From positions 2,108,001-2,172,000 of the forward strand of contig NZ_FYFA01000001.1 in assembly GCF_900188435.1 (NCBI RefSeq): 64,000 bases of DNA. The letters run 5' to 3'. This stretch comes from Marinobacter sp. es.048. Lineage in GTDB: Bacteria > Pseudomonadota > Gammaproteobacteria > Pseudomonadales > Oleiphilaceae. The notes below the pieces were generated by a model. The model worked only from the letters and a program-made list of their open reading frames with translations. It searched no databases and was not told the DNA's origin. Both the position numbers and the translations under genes were made by a program. This document shows positions 15,456-23,744 of the stretch, one piece after another. Every line of letters begins with the position of its first letter. Position 1 is the stretch's first letter.

Positions 15456-18050
15456 TTAAGCGACGTTCGCTTCAGCAGCCTTCTTGGTGTAGTTCTCCAT
15501 CTGGTCGAAGTTGAGATACTTGTAGATCTCTTTCGACATGCTGTTGAGGTCCTTGGCGTACTCCATGTATTCCTCGGCGGAGGGGAGTTTGCCCAGTACC
15601 GCGCCAACCGCTGCCAGTTCCGCGGAGGTCAGGTACACGTTGGCACCATCGCCCAGACGGTTCGGGAAGTTACGGGTGGAGGTTGACAGCACGGTGCTCT
15701 TGGCCGCGACACGTGCCTGGTTACCCATGCACAGGGAGCAGCCCGGCATCTCGGTGCGAACACCGGCGGTGCCGTAGATGTTGAAGTAGCCTTCTTCCAT
15801 CAGCTGAGCCTGGTCCATCTTGGTGGGAGGTGACATCCAAAGGCGCGTCTTCAGGGGTTCCTTGTTCTGCGCCAGCAGCTTGCCGGCGGCACGGAAATGA
15901 CCGATGTTGGTCATACAGGAACCGATGAATACCTCGTCTACCTTGTCGCCGGCCACTTCGGACAGAGTCCGGGCGTCGTCCGGGTCGTTCGGGCAGCATA
16001 CGATCGGCTCTTTGATTTCGGCCAGATCGATTTCCACCACGTGGGCGTACTCCGCGTCCTTGTCGGCACGCATCAGCTTCGGATCAGCCAGCCACTCTTC
16101 CATCTGCTGGGCGCGACGCTCCAGGGTACGTGGGTCGCCGTAACCTTCGGCAATCATCCAGCGCAGCATGGTGATGTTGGAGCGCAGGTACTCGGCCACG
16201 GACTCTTCGGACAGGTTGATTGTACAACCGGCAGCAGAGCGCTCGGCAGAAGCGTCGGACAGCTCGAATGCCTGCTCTACCGTCAGATGCTCTAGACCTT
16301 CGATTTCCAGGATGCGGCCGGAAAACTCGTTGATCTTGCCTTTCTTCTCAACGGTCAGCATGCCCTGCTTGATGCCATACAGCGGGATGGCGTGTACCAG
16401 ATCACGCAGGGTGATGCCTGGCTGCATTTCGCCCTTGAAGCGAACCAGAACGGATTCCGGCATGTCCAGAGGCATAACGCCGGTCGCCGCGGCAAACGCC
16501 ACCAAGCCGGAACCGGCCGGGAAGGAGATGCCCATCGGGAAACGGGTGTGGGAGTCACCACCGGTACCTACGGTGTCCGGCAGCAGCATGCGGTTCAGCC
16601 AGGAGTGGATGATACCGTCGCCCGGGCGCAGGGAAACACCGCCACGGGTACGGATAAAGTCCGGCATGGTGTGCTGCATTTCCACGTCAACCGGCTTCGG
16701 GTAAGCAGCAGTGTGGCAGAAAGACTGCATGACCAGATCGGCCTGGAAGCCCAGACACGCTAGGTCTTTCAGCTCGTCCCGCGTCATCGGGCCGGTGGTG
16801 TCCTGGGAGCCTACGGTGGTCATGTGTGGCTCGCAGTACGTGTTCGGACGAACGCCTTTGCCTTCTTCCAGGCCACAGGCTTTGCCGACCATCTTCTGGG
16901 CCAGGGTGAAGCCTTTGGTGCCGGCCTCGGGATCTTTCGGCAGGCGGAACAGGTCGGTCGCGCCCATGCCCAGTGCTGTACGAGCCTTGGCAGTCAGGCC
17001 ACGGCCGATAATCAGTGGGATACGACCGCCGGCCTGAACTTCGTCCAGGATTACCTCGGACTTGAACTTGAACTCGGAGATAGTCTCGCCGGCCTCGTTC
17101 AGGATCTTGCCTTCATACGGGCGGATCTCGATAACGTCGCCCATGTTCATGTCGTCGACGGGGGCCTCGAAAACCAGGGCACCGGCATCTTCCATGGTGT
17201 TGAAGAAGATGGGGGCAACCTTGTTACCGATACAGACACCGCCGGCACGCTTGTTCGGCACGCCCGGGATGTCTTCACCGAAGAACCACAGAACGGAGTT
17301 GGTGGCCGACTTACGGGAGGAGCCAGTACCGACCACATCACCCACGAAGGCAACAGGCAGGCCTTTGGACTTGATCTCGTCGATCTGGCTCATCGGGCCG
17401 GTTACACCCGGCTCTTCCGGCTTCAGGCCGTCACGTTCCATTTTGTAGGCAGCACGGGCGTGCAGCGGGATGTCCGGGCGGGACCACGCATCCGGGGCCG
17501 GAGACAGGTCGTCGGTGTTGGTTTCGCCAGTGACCTTGAACACCACCATCTTGGTGCTCTCGGGTACCTTCTTCTTGTTGGTGAACCACTCGCCGTTGGC
17601 CCAGGATTCGACGACTGCCTTGGCAACTGGGTTGCCTGCGTCCATTTTTTCCTTCACGTCGTTGAAGGCGTCAAACATCAGCAGTGTGCGCTTCAGCTGC
17701 TCACCTGCAAGTTCGGCCAGTTCGGAGTCGTCCAGAAGGTCAACCAGGGTCTCAATGTTGTAGCCACCCTGCATCATACCCAGCAGCTTGACCGCTGTCT
17801 GCTTGTCCAGCAGCGGAGAAGAGGCTTCGCCTTTTACGATGGCGGTCAGGAACGCAGCCTTTACATATGCGGCCTCATCGACACCCGGCGGTACGCGGTT
17901 TTCCAGGAGATACACCAGGGTATCTTCCTCACCGGCCGGCGGATTTTTCAGCAGATCGACCAGAGCAGCGGTCTGCTCGGCGTTCAGGGGCTTGGGAGGA
18001 ATACCCAGGGCTTCACGTTCAGCAACGTGTTCACGATAGGCTTCTAACAC
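15456..18050 (-). CDS. acnB: aconitate hydratase B
   Basis: AcnB is the main TCA-cycle aconitase (citrate to isocitrate), and in many species a 2-methylisocitrate dehydratase too. The protein has about 864 residues, like E. coli AcnB (865), with an N-terminal HEAT-like domain, a swivel domain ([14 protein letters not shown]) and the catalytic part. Iron-sulfur cluster cysteines are in [10 protein letters not shown] and [13 protein letters not shown] chose the GTG at 18050, reading [12 protein letters not shown] after the start as in E. coli, with GAGGG upstream; the ATG at 18065 would add five residues. It is monocistronic and convergent with the TRAP-usp operon. A 62-base inverted-repeat element lies about 80 bases upstream. 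Confidence 0.97.
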   Translation of the reverse strand: MLEAYREHVAEREALGIPPKPLNAEQTAALVDLLKNPPAGEEDTLVYLLENRVPPGVDEAAYVKAAFLTAIVKGEASSPLLDKQTAVKLLGMMQGGYNIETLVDLLDDSELAELAGEQLKRTLLMFDAFNDVKEKMDAGNPVAKAVVESWANGEWFTNKKKVPESTKMVVFKVTGETNTDDLSPAPDAWSRPDIPLHARAAYKMERDGLKPEEPGVTGPMSQIDEIKSKGLPVAFVGDVVGTGSSRKSATNSVLWFFGEDIPGVPNKRAGGVCIGNKVAPIFFNTMEDAGALVFEAPVDDMNMGDVIEIRPYEGKILNEAGETISEFKFKSEVILDEVQAGGRIPLIIGRGLTAKARTALGMGATDLFRLPKDPEAGTKGFTLAQKMVGKACGLEEGKGVRPNTYCEPHMTTVGSQDTTGPMTRDELKDLACLGFQADLVMQSFCHTAAYPKPVDVEMQHTMPDFIRTRGGVSLRPGDGIIHSWLNRMLLPDTVGTGGDSHTRFPMGISFPAGSGLVAFAAATGVMPLDMPESVLVRFKGEMQPGITLRDLVHAIPLYGIKQGMLTVEKKGKINEFSGRILEIEGLEHLTVEQAFELSDASAERSAAGCTINLSEESVAEYLRSNITMLRWMIAEGYGDPRTLERRAQQMEEWLADPKLMRADKDAEYAHVVEIDLAEIKEPIVCCPNDPDDARTLSEVAGDKVDEVFIGSCMTNIGHFRAAGKLLAQNKEPLKTRLWMSPPTKMDQAQLMEEGYFNIYGTAGVRTEMPGCSLCMGNQARVAAKSTVLSTSTRNFPNRLGDGANVYLTSAELAAVGAVLGKLPSAEEYMEYAKDLNSMSKEIYKYLNFDQMENYTKKAAEANVA

Positions 18051-18129
18051 GATATGGACCCTCATCAGTTGGAATGTCCCGCGCCGTTGGCTTCATGCCT
18101 TGGCGGGAGGTTTTTGGCGGAAAGGCCGC

Positions 18130-18191
18130 AGGAGCCTCTGAATAATGCCTCAAATCACCGATGGGGTTTCAGGGTTTATTCAGAGACTCCT
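18130..18191. repeat. 62-base element with 16-base terminal inverted repeats, MITE-like
   Basis: AGGAGCCTCTGAATAA (18130-18145) and TTATTCAGAGACTCCT (18176-18191) are inverted copies matching at 15 of 16 positions, around a 30-base interior. It lies in the acnB-miaE divergent gap. I see no flanking target duplication and no transposase. It could be a remnant or a small non-autonomous element, or a regulatory hairpin. Confidence 0.55.
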
Positions 18192-18307
18192 TAATCTGGC
18201 GCTGCATTCTATAGGAAACCCCTTATAAAGTTAAGTTGGACAGAGGTCGGAGAGATCTGTTAAGTGCGCTATACTCGCCAACCGCAAATCAATCAACATA
18301 CCGAGCC

Positions 18308-18916
18308 ATGAACAACGCCCTGCAAGAGATTCATAACTTCCTTCCGTGCCGGACCCCGCAACGATGGATCGACAATGCCCTGGCGAACCAGGACCTGATG
18401 CTGATCGATCACGCCCATTGCGAGAAAAAGGCAGCCTCCACAGCGCTCAGCCTGATGTATCGGTATGTCGACAATACCGATCTGCTCAACAAGATGTCCC
18501 GGCTGGCCCGGGAGGAGCTCCGGCATTTCGAACAGGTGCTCTTGATCATGAAGAAGCGGGGCGTGGACTATTGCCACCTCACACCGGCTCGTTACGCTGC
18601 AGGGTTGAGACAGGAAGTCCGGTCAGAAGATCCCGGGCGTCTGGTGGATGTGTTGATTGTAGGCGCCATCATCGAGGCACGCTCCTGTGAACGGTTTGCC
18701 GCGCTCGCTCCATTCCTGGATGAAAAGCTGGCGGATTTCTACATCAGTCTGCTGAAATCCGAAGCCCGGCATTACCAGGATTATCTGACTCTGGCAGAGC
18801 AGGCCGCCGGTGGGCCGATCGAGGCGCGCGTGGGCGATTTTCTGGCGCTTGAGAAAGCGTTGATCGAGAATCCGGATACGGAGTTCCGGTTCCACAGTGG
18901 GCCGGTTTCAGCGTAG
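18308..18916 (+). CDS. miaE: tRNA-(ms2io6A37) hydroxylase
   Basis: MiaE is a non-haem di-iron monooxygenase that hydroxylates the isopentenyl group of 2-methylthio-N6-isopentenyladenosine at position 37 of tRNAs. The 202-residue protein shows the ferritin-like iron ligands: Glu39 (HCEKKA), EELRHFE (69-75), EARSCER and EARHYQDY. I chose the ATG at 18308; upstream in-frame residues are not family-like. The 3' end overlaps the convergent finR-like gene by nine bases. TATACT at 18270-18275 may be the -10, but I see no good -35. Confidence 0.93.
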   Translation: MNNALQEIHNFLPCRTPQRWIDNALANQDLMLIDHAHCEKKAASTALSLMYRYVDNTDLLNKMSRLAREELRHFEQVLLIMKKRGVDYCHLTPARYAAGLRQEVRSEDPGRLVDVLIVGAIIEARSCERFAALAPFLDEKLADFYISLLKSEARHYQDYLTLAEQAAGGPIEARVGDFLALEKALIENPDTEFRFHSGPVSA

Positions 18917-19792
18917 CTGCCTGCACAGATCTATCCAGGCATCAATGCCAGCGCTGCGATATTTCTGTTTGTGCAGGATGAAGTAGAACTGGCGATCAAA
19001 CCGTCGGTGCGCAGGGACGGTCAGCGGCACCAGACTGCCACGCTTGAAGGCGTCGGCCAGCACGACTTCAGACAGGCAACCAATGCCGAGGTCTGCTTCT
19101 ACCGCGCGCTTGATGGCTTCCGTGTGTTCCAGTTCCAGCAGTACGTTCAGATCCGGTAACAGGCCGTGCATGCCTCGCTCAAAGCTTTGGCGCGTGCCTG
19201 AGCCCTGTTCTCGCATTATCCAGGTGGCGTTGCGCAGGTCCTCATCTGAAAGGGACGCTTTGCCGGCCAGAGGATGGCTGGGCGAACAGAACATCACCAA
19301 TTCATCTCCTCGCCAGGGCAGCACGTCCAGTTCGGAAGATTGCAGCTCCCCCTCAATAAGGCCAATATCCAGTTCGAAATCTTTCACCCTTCTTGCGATG
19401 GTGCTGGTATTGGCGACTTCCAGGGAGACTCTCGGGTGTGTAGGGGTATTCATGTATTGGGCCATGACACCCACGGCCAGATAGTTGCCGATAGTAAGCG
19501 TGGCGCCCACTTTTAGAGCACCCACTTCCGTGTGCTTGCTGAAGGCCTGTTCCAGTTCATTGGCCTGGGCCAGGACGGCTTCCACCTTCGGACGGTATAG
19601 CCGCCCGAGTTCGTTTAACTGGAGCCGTTTTCCAACGCGGTCAAACAGCTGGATATCGAACTGGTTTTCCAGTTCTTTCAGCGCACTGCTGGCCGCGGAT
19701 TGCGACATGGCCAGTGATTCGGCCGCGCGGGTAATGTTCTGGTAGTGCGCCGCTGCAAGGAAAACTTCCAGCTGTCGGAAACTGTATTTCAT
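18908..19792 (-). CDS. finR: LysR-family regulator, FinR-like
   Basis: This is a 294-residue LysR-type regulator: N-terminal helix-turn-helix (about 18-37, NITRAAESLAMSQSAASSAL) and a periplasmic-binding-protein-like effector domain from about residue 90. It is transcribed away from fpr, 145 bases apart. In Pseudomonas putida the LysR regulator FinR is divergent from the ferredoxin-NADP+ reductase gene and activates it under superoxide or sulfite-related stress. The arrangement here is the same, so I call it FinR-like; the name rests on synteny plus family more than on sequence detail. E. coli YeiE is a related alternative. Confidence 0.8.
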   Translation of the reverse strand: MKYSFRQLEVFLAAAHYQNITRAAESLAMSQSAASSALKELENQFDIQLFDRVGKRLQLNELGRLYRPKVEAVLAQANELEQAFSKHTEVGALKVGATLTIGNYLAVGVMAQYMNTPTHPRVSLEVANTSTIARRVKDFELDIGLIEGELQSSELDVLPWRGDELVMFCSPSHPLAGKASLSDEDLRNATWIMREQGSGTRQSFERGMHGLLPDLNVLLELEHTEAIKRAVEADLGIGCLSEVVLADAFKRGSLVPLTVPAHRRFDRQFYFILHKQKYRSAGIDAWIDLCRQLR

Positions 19793-19937
19793 AACTTTTT
19801 GCTCTTAATCGGCCCACTCGAATAAGGTTATGAGAATATCCCATTTTCCCGATAGGTTAGTGCCGGGTTAGAATTAGCGCAATCCAAAGTTAAATCATTC
19901 GCCGTAAAACAGCGTATCGAACAGGCAAGAGGTTTTC

Positions 19938-20708
19938 ATGAGCAACCTGATCAAAGAGAAAGTTACCAGCGTTCATCACTGGAACGATACTCTGTTCAGC
20001 TTCACTACAAGCCGGGATCCGGGCTTTCGTTTCAAGAACGGTCATTTTGTCATGATCGGTCTGGAGACCGAGGGCAAGCCGCTGATGCGCGCGTACAGTA
20101 TTGCCAGTGCCAACTACGAGGAGGAGCTTGAGTTCTTCTCGATCAAGGTGCAAGACGGCCCACTGACATCCCGCCTGCAGAAAATCCAGGTGGGCGATGA
20201 GATCCTGGTGAGCCGCAAACCGACGGGAACCCTGATTCTGGATAACCTCCTGCCGGGCAAGAATCTGTGGCTGATCAGCACCGGCACAGGGCTGGCGCCG
20301 TTCATGAGCATCATCAAGGACCCTGAGGTCTACGAGGCGTTTGACAAGGTTATCCTGACCCATGGCGTTCGTTACGTTTCCGAACTGGCCTATCAGAAGG
20401 AAATCGAGGAACTGCCGGAGAACGAATACTTCGGCGAAATGGTCAAGGGCAAGCTGGTCTACTATCCGACCGTCACGCGGGAAGAATTCCGCAATCAGGG
20501 TAGGCTGACCGATGCGATGGAAACCGGCAAGATTACCCGTGATCTGGACTTGCCGGATTTCGATCCGGAGACCGACCGTTTCATGATCTGCGGCAGCCCG
20601 AGCATGCTCAAGGACACCTGCTCCATCCTGAACAACATGGGATTCAAGGAAGCCCGCGGTGGCGACATGGGGCATTACGTGATCGAGAGGGCGTTTGTGG
20701 AACAGTGA
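19938..20708 (+). CDS. fpr: ferredoxin/flavodoxin-NADP+ reductase
   Basis: Fpr moves electrons between NADPH and ferredoxin or flavodoxin, supporting iron-sulfur enzymes and oxidative-stress defence. The protein has 256 residues, like Azotobacter FprA. The FAD-binding RAYSIAS is at 51-57 and the NADP-binding STGTGLAP at 114-121; CGSPSML lies near the end. The C-terminus FVEQ fits the short bacterial subclass, whose tail differs from plant enzymes. It is monocistronic, divergent from the FinR-like gene, and ends in a strong terminator. Confidence 0.96.
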   Translation: MSNLIKEKVTSVHHWNDTLFSFTTSRDPGFRFKNGHFVMIGLETEGKPLMRAYSIASANYEEELEFFSIKVQDGPLTSRLQKIQVGDEILVSRKPTGTLILDNLLPGKNLWLISTGTGLAPFMSIIKDPEVYEAFDKVILTHGVRYVSELAYQKEIEELPENEYFGEMVKGKLVYYPTVTREEFRNQGRLTDAMETGKITRDLDLPDFDPETDRFMICGSPSMLKDTCSILNNMGFKEARGGDMGHYVIERAFVEQ

Positions 20709-20731
20709 GTTTGCAGTCTGAAACCGCCTCG

Positions 20732-20763
20732 AAAAAGCCGGAGCGTGATGCTCCGGCTTTTTT
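20732..20763 (+). terminator. terminator after fpr
   Basis: AAAAAGCCGGAGC, a five-base loop GTGAT, and GCTCCGGCTTTTT with a T-run form a textbook intrinsic terminator. Confidence 0.9.
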
Positions 20764-20822
20764 GTGTTTGTATCTGACAGAATTGGTCGTATAAACGGCA
20801 AAGGGTTTTGGAGGCGGAAACA

Positions 20823-22400
20823 ATGGCAGGAAAGCAGTTGAAGATAAACGTCATCAGCTTTTTGGTGGCACTGCTGGTCGGGGTGGTTCTTGGCACAGTG
20901 GTTCAGACACAGTTAAACCTGTTGGCCCTTCAGGCTATGGGGGTGGCGGTTGGACTTGACGCCCGCGTTTCCGCCACCGTGCATGACCTGGCCTCCTTTG
21001 CGCCGCTCTACCTGATCCTGTTTGGCGTCAGTTTCCTGGTTTCCCAGAGTGTCGCTGCGACCGTTTCCCGGCTCGTAGGGCGTGGACTGCGGGTACCACT
21101 GTTCGCCCTGGCGGGGGCAGCCGGGCTTTGGACGGCGCTGATGATTGTCAACGCCCTGGCACCCATGCCGACGCTGATTGCAGCGACCCGGTCCGCGGGT
21201 GGATTGCTGGCCATGTTGTTAACGGCGGCGTTTGCCGGTGCCTTGTTCGCCCGCTTGACCGCCAAACCGTTCGCGGGTGTCAGTGGCCACACCTCAAAAA
21301 CCCTGCTGGCCTGTTGCCTGGCAGCAGGCCTCGGGCCGCTGCCTGGGCCGGCACAGGCCCAGTCTTCCGGCGACTATACCGTAGAGACGGTGACCTCCGG
21401 ATTGGAGCATCCCTGGTCTCTGGCCTTTCTTCCAGGTGGCGGGGCCCTGGTAACCGAGCGGGCCGGGCAGTTGCGGCGCATTTCAGGGGAGTGGGAGCTG
21501 GAGCCGAAGGCGATAACCGGTGTGCCGCCGGTTTTCAATGATGCGCAGGCAGGCCTTTTTGATGTCCTGTTGTCGCCAGAGTTTGATTCCAACCAGGAGA
21601 TTTTTCTCGCCTACGCCTGTGGCGCTGCATCTGCCAATCATCTTTGCGTTGCCCGCGGCCAGCTACAGAGCATGGCCTTGCGGGAGGTTGTCGAGATATT
21701 CCGGGCCAAACCGGCGAAGCAGGGCAGCGCCCACTACGGTGGCCGAATGGCATGGCTTCCGGATGGTACGCTGATTGTCACTCTTGGCGACGGGTTCGAC
21801 TACCGTGAGCAGGCTCAGGATTTGTCCAGTCATCTGGGCAAAATTGTCCGGCTGAACCCGGATGGCACGGCCCCCGACGACAACCCCTTCGTAGGTCGGG
21901 ATGAAGCTCTTCCAGAAATCTACAGTTACGGGCACCGTAATGTTCAGGGGCTGGTCTACGATTCCGTTGAGGACCTGCTGATTGCCCATGAGCATGGCCC
22001 GCGTGGTGGGGATGAGATCAACATTATCGAGCCGGGGCACAACTATGGCTGGCCGGTGATCACTCACGGCATCGACTACACCGGAGCCATGATCACGCCG
22101 TTTGTTGAGCAGGAGGGTATGGAGCAGCCGTTGTTGCACTGGACGCCTTCAATCGCCCCCTCAGGGATGACACGTTACCGGGGTGACCTGTTTCCGGACT
22201 GGCAGGGAAACCTCCTGGTAGGCGCCCTTGCTGACAAAAGCGTTCATCGCGTCACGCTGGAAGCCCGGCAAGCAAGCGATGTGGAGACACTGTTCGAAGC
22301 GCTTGGCGAACGGGTCCGGGATGTGGCTACCGGGCCGGACGGCGCGGTGTATCTGCTCACTGACAGCGCCAATGGGCGGTTGCTGCGTATCGTGCCTTAG
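20823..22400 (+). CDS. PQQ-type aldose (sugar) dehydrogenase fused to an N-terminal membrane domain
   Basis: The C-terminal 340 residues are a six-bladed propeller of the soluble aldose/glucose-sorbosone dehydrogenase family (YliI/Asd type): LEHPWSLAFLPGG near the start, HYGGRMAWLPDGTL with the likely catalytic His, IYSYGHRNVQGL and EHGPRGGDEIN. These enzymes oxidise aldoses with PQQ in the periplasm. What is odd is the first 170 residues: about four membrane helices (roughly 9-29, 56-79, 90-113 and 119-141), then TLLACCLAAGLGPLPGPAQA, which looks like a signal peptide placed internally. The enzyme may thus be membrane-anchored or cleaved after translocation. GGAGG eight bases upstream supports the ATG at 20823. 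The 525-residue length exceeds the usual 350-400. Confidence 0.85.
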   Translation: MAGKQLKINVISFLVALLVGVVLGTVVQTQLNLLALQAMGVAVGLDARVSATVHDLASFAPLYLILFGVSFLVSQSVAATVSRLVGRGLRVPLFALAGAAGLWTALMIVNALAPMPTLIAATRSAGGLLAMLLTAAFAGALFARLTAKPFAGVSGHTSKTLLACCLAAGLGPLPGPAQAQSSGDYTVETVTSGLEHPWSLAFLPGGGALVTERAGQLRRISGEWELEPKAITGVPPVFNDAQAGLFDVLLSPEFDSNQEIFLAYACGAASANHLCVARGQLQSMALREVVEIFRAKPAKQGSAHYGGRMAWLPDGTLIVTLGDGFDYREQAQDLSSHLGKIVRLNPDGTAPDDNPFVGRDEALPEIYSYGHRNVQGLVYDSVEDLLIAHEHGPRGGDEINIIEPGHNYGWPVITHGIDYTGAMITPFVEQEGMEQPLLHWTPSIAPSGMTRYRGDLFPDWQGNLLVGALADKSVHRVTLEARQASDVETLFEALGERVRDVATGPDGAVYLLTDSANGRLLRIVP

Positions 22401-22468
22401 TCACAGTTCTGGGGTGTTTGCGTCCGGCCGGTGTATAGTAAGCGGTTTTCAGAAAGAGGGAAGCCGCT

Positions 22469-22861
22469 ATGTTTCATCTGGAACTGGAACCACGTTTCAG
22501 CGATACCGATGCCCTCGGGCATATCAGCAATACCACTCTGCCGGTCTGGTTCGAGCAGGCCAGGACGCCGGTTTTCCGGATTTTTCACCCGACCCTTGAA
22601 GCCGAGACCTGGCCGTTGATCATCGCACGGCTGGAGATTGATCTGATGGCACAGAGCTACTGGCATATTCCGGTAACGATCAAAACAGGTATCGGTAAGA
22701 TCGGCAATTCCTCATTTCATGTCATTCAGGAAGCCTGGCAGGGCGACAAGCAGATTGCCCGGGGTGTTGCAGTGTTAATTCATTTTGATTACGAAACGGA
22801 GAAGGCACTGCCGATTCCCGACGGAATCAGGGCGAAGCTTTCCGAGCACCTCACGGAATGA
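22469..22861 (+). CDS. acyl-CoA thioesterase, 4HBT hotdog family
   Basis: This is a 130-residue single hotdog-fold protein. The 4-hydroxybenzoyl-CoA-thioesterase motif is plain: FSDTDALGHISNTTLPVWFE at 10-29, with Asp14 in the catalytic place. Such enzymes (YbgC and relatives) hydrolyse short acyl-CoA or aromatic acyl-CoA esters in the cytosol. AGAGGGAAG lies before the ATG. It starts 68 bases after the sugar dehydrogenase, which could make them one unit, but no functional link is obvious. The physiological substrate is unknown. Confidence 0.85.
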   Translation: MFHLELEPRFSDTDALGHISNTTLPVWFEQARTPVFRIFHPTLEAETWPLIIARLEIDLMAQSYWHIPVTIKTGIGKIGNSSFHVIQEAWQGDKQIARGVAVLIHFDYETEKALPIPDGIRAKLSEHLTE

Positions 22862-23016
22862 GGATTGGCAGGCAACCTGGATACGCCCGAGAAGTTCAAC
22901 GTTAATGATATCGGTCAATACCGCTGGAGAAAATCGTAGCTACGCTTAAAAAGCTCAGAATATAAACAAGAGCATTGAATCATCCCGTCAAAACACGTTC
23001 ATGGGAGGTAGACATC

Positions 23017-23673
23017 ATGAAGGTATTTTCTGTTTCACGTGTGGCCAGCGCGGCAGTTTTGTCCTTGTTCGGGATATGTCAGGCAGGTCCTGTTCTTGCT
23101 GGAGCCGGTGATTTCTATGTCCGGGCGGGCATAAGTGCCATGGACCCGGATACCGGAAGTGAGAGCTTCTCAACCATACCCCGAAGCGGTGTCCAATTGG
23201 ATAGCGATATTGCTCTCAGCGGTGCCCTGGGCTGGTTCTTCACGGACTATGCGTCCCTCGAAATCAGTTCCTCGTTGCCATACTCGCCAAAACTGGAGGG
23301 TAATCACCGATTGAAAGAGCTTGGGATTGGCAACATCGGGGATGTTAAATATGTACCCACCTATCTTACCGTGAATTTTTTCTTTCAGGACACGTCGGCG
23401 GTAACTCCCTACCTGGGAGCAGGGGTTGCCTTCAACAAGTTCTACGATGAAAACGCCAGCCTGTCCGGCCTTGATGTCAACCTGGACAGCACCTTCGATC
23501 CCACAGTTGTCGCTGGTGTCGAGCTGGATTTTGGGGTGCCGGTGCTGGTCAATTTTGACGTTCGCTATACGCCCCTGGCGACAGACGCCGAATTCTCCGG
23601 AGCCATTGATGAGACTGTCGAAATGGATCTCGATCCGGCGGTATTTACGTTGGGCGTAGGCTATCAGTTCTGA
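23017..23673 (+). CDS. OmpW-family outer-membrane beta-barrel protein
   Basis: This is a 218-residue protein with a signal peptide (cleavage likely after VLAGA near residue 29) and an OmpW-like eight-strand barrel. Family marks are DFYVRAGISAMDP at the mature start, GWFFTDYASLEISS in the first third, PYLGAGVAFNKFYDE in the middle and the terminal FTLGVGYQF, ending in Phe as outer-membrane barrels do for BAM recognition. OmpW proteins form narrow hydrophobic channels. GGGAGGT nine bases upstream supports the ATG at 23017 over one at 22975. A palindromic terminator follows. Confidence 0.88.
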   Translation: MKVFSVSRVASAAVLSLFGICQAGPVLAGAGDFYVRAGISAMDPDTGSESFSTIPRSGVQLDSDIALSGALGWFFTDYASLEISSSLPYSPKLEGNHRLKELGIGNIGDVKYVPTYLTVNFFFQDTSAVTPYLGAGVAFNKFYDENASLSGLDVNLDSTFDPTVVAGVELDFGVPVLVNFDVRYTPLATDAEFSGAIDETVEMDLDPAVFTLGVGYQF

Positions 23674-23697
23674 GCCGGATTCAGTGGAGATAAAACG

Positions 23698-23725
23698 AAA
23701 AGGGCCGGGAATTCCCGGCCCTTTT
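23698..23725. terminator. bidirectional terminator, perfect 28-base palindrome
   Basis: AAAAGGGCCGGGAA joined to its exact complement gives a palindrome with A and T ends. It lies between convergent genes (the OmpW-type gene and the large lipoprotein) and can stop both. Confidence 0.88.
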
Positions 23726-23744
23726 CATTTTAGCTATTGACGTG

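Noticed and set aside
18247..18275. Sigma-70 promoter for miaE (TATACT)
   Set aside because: The -10 is acceptable, but the hexamer 17 bases upstream (TCGGAG) is not a -35.
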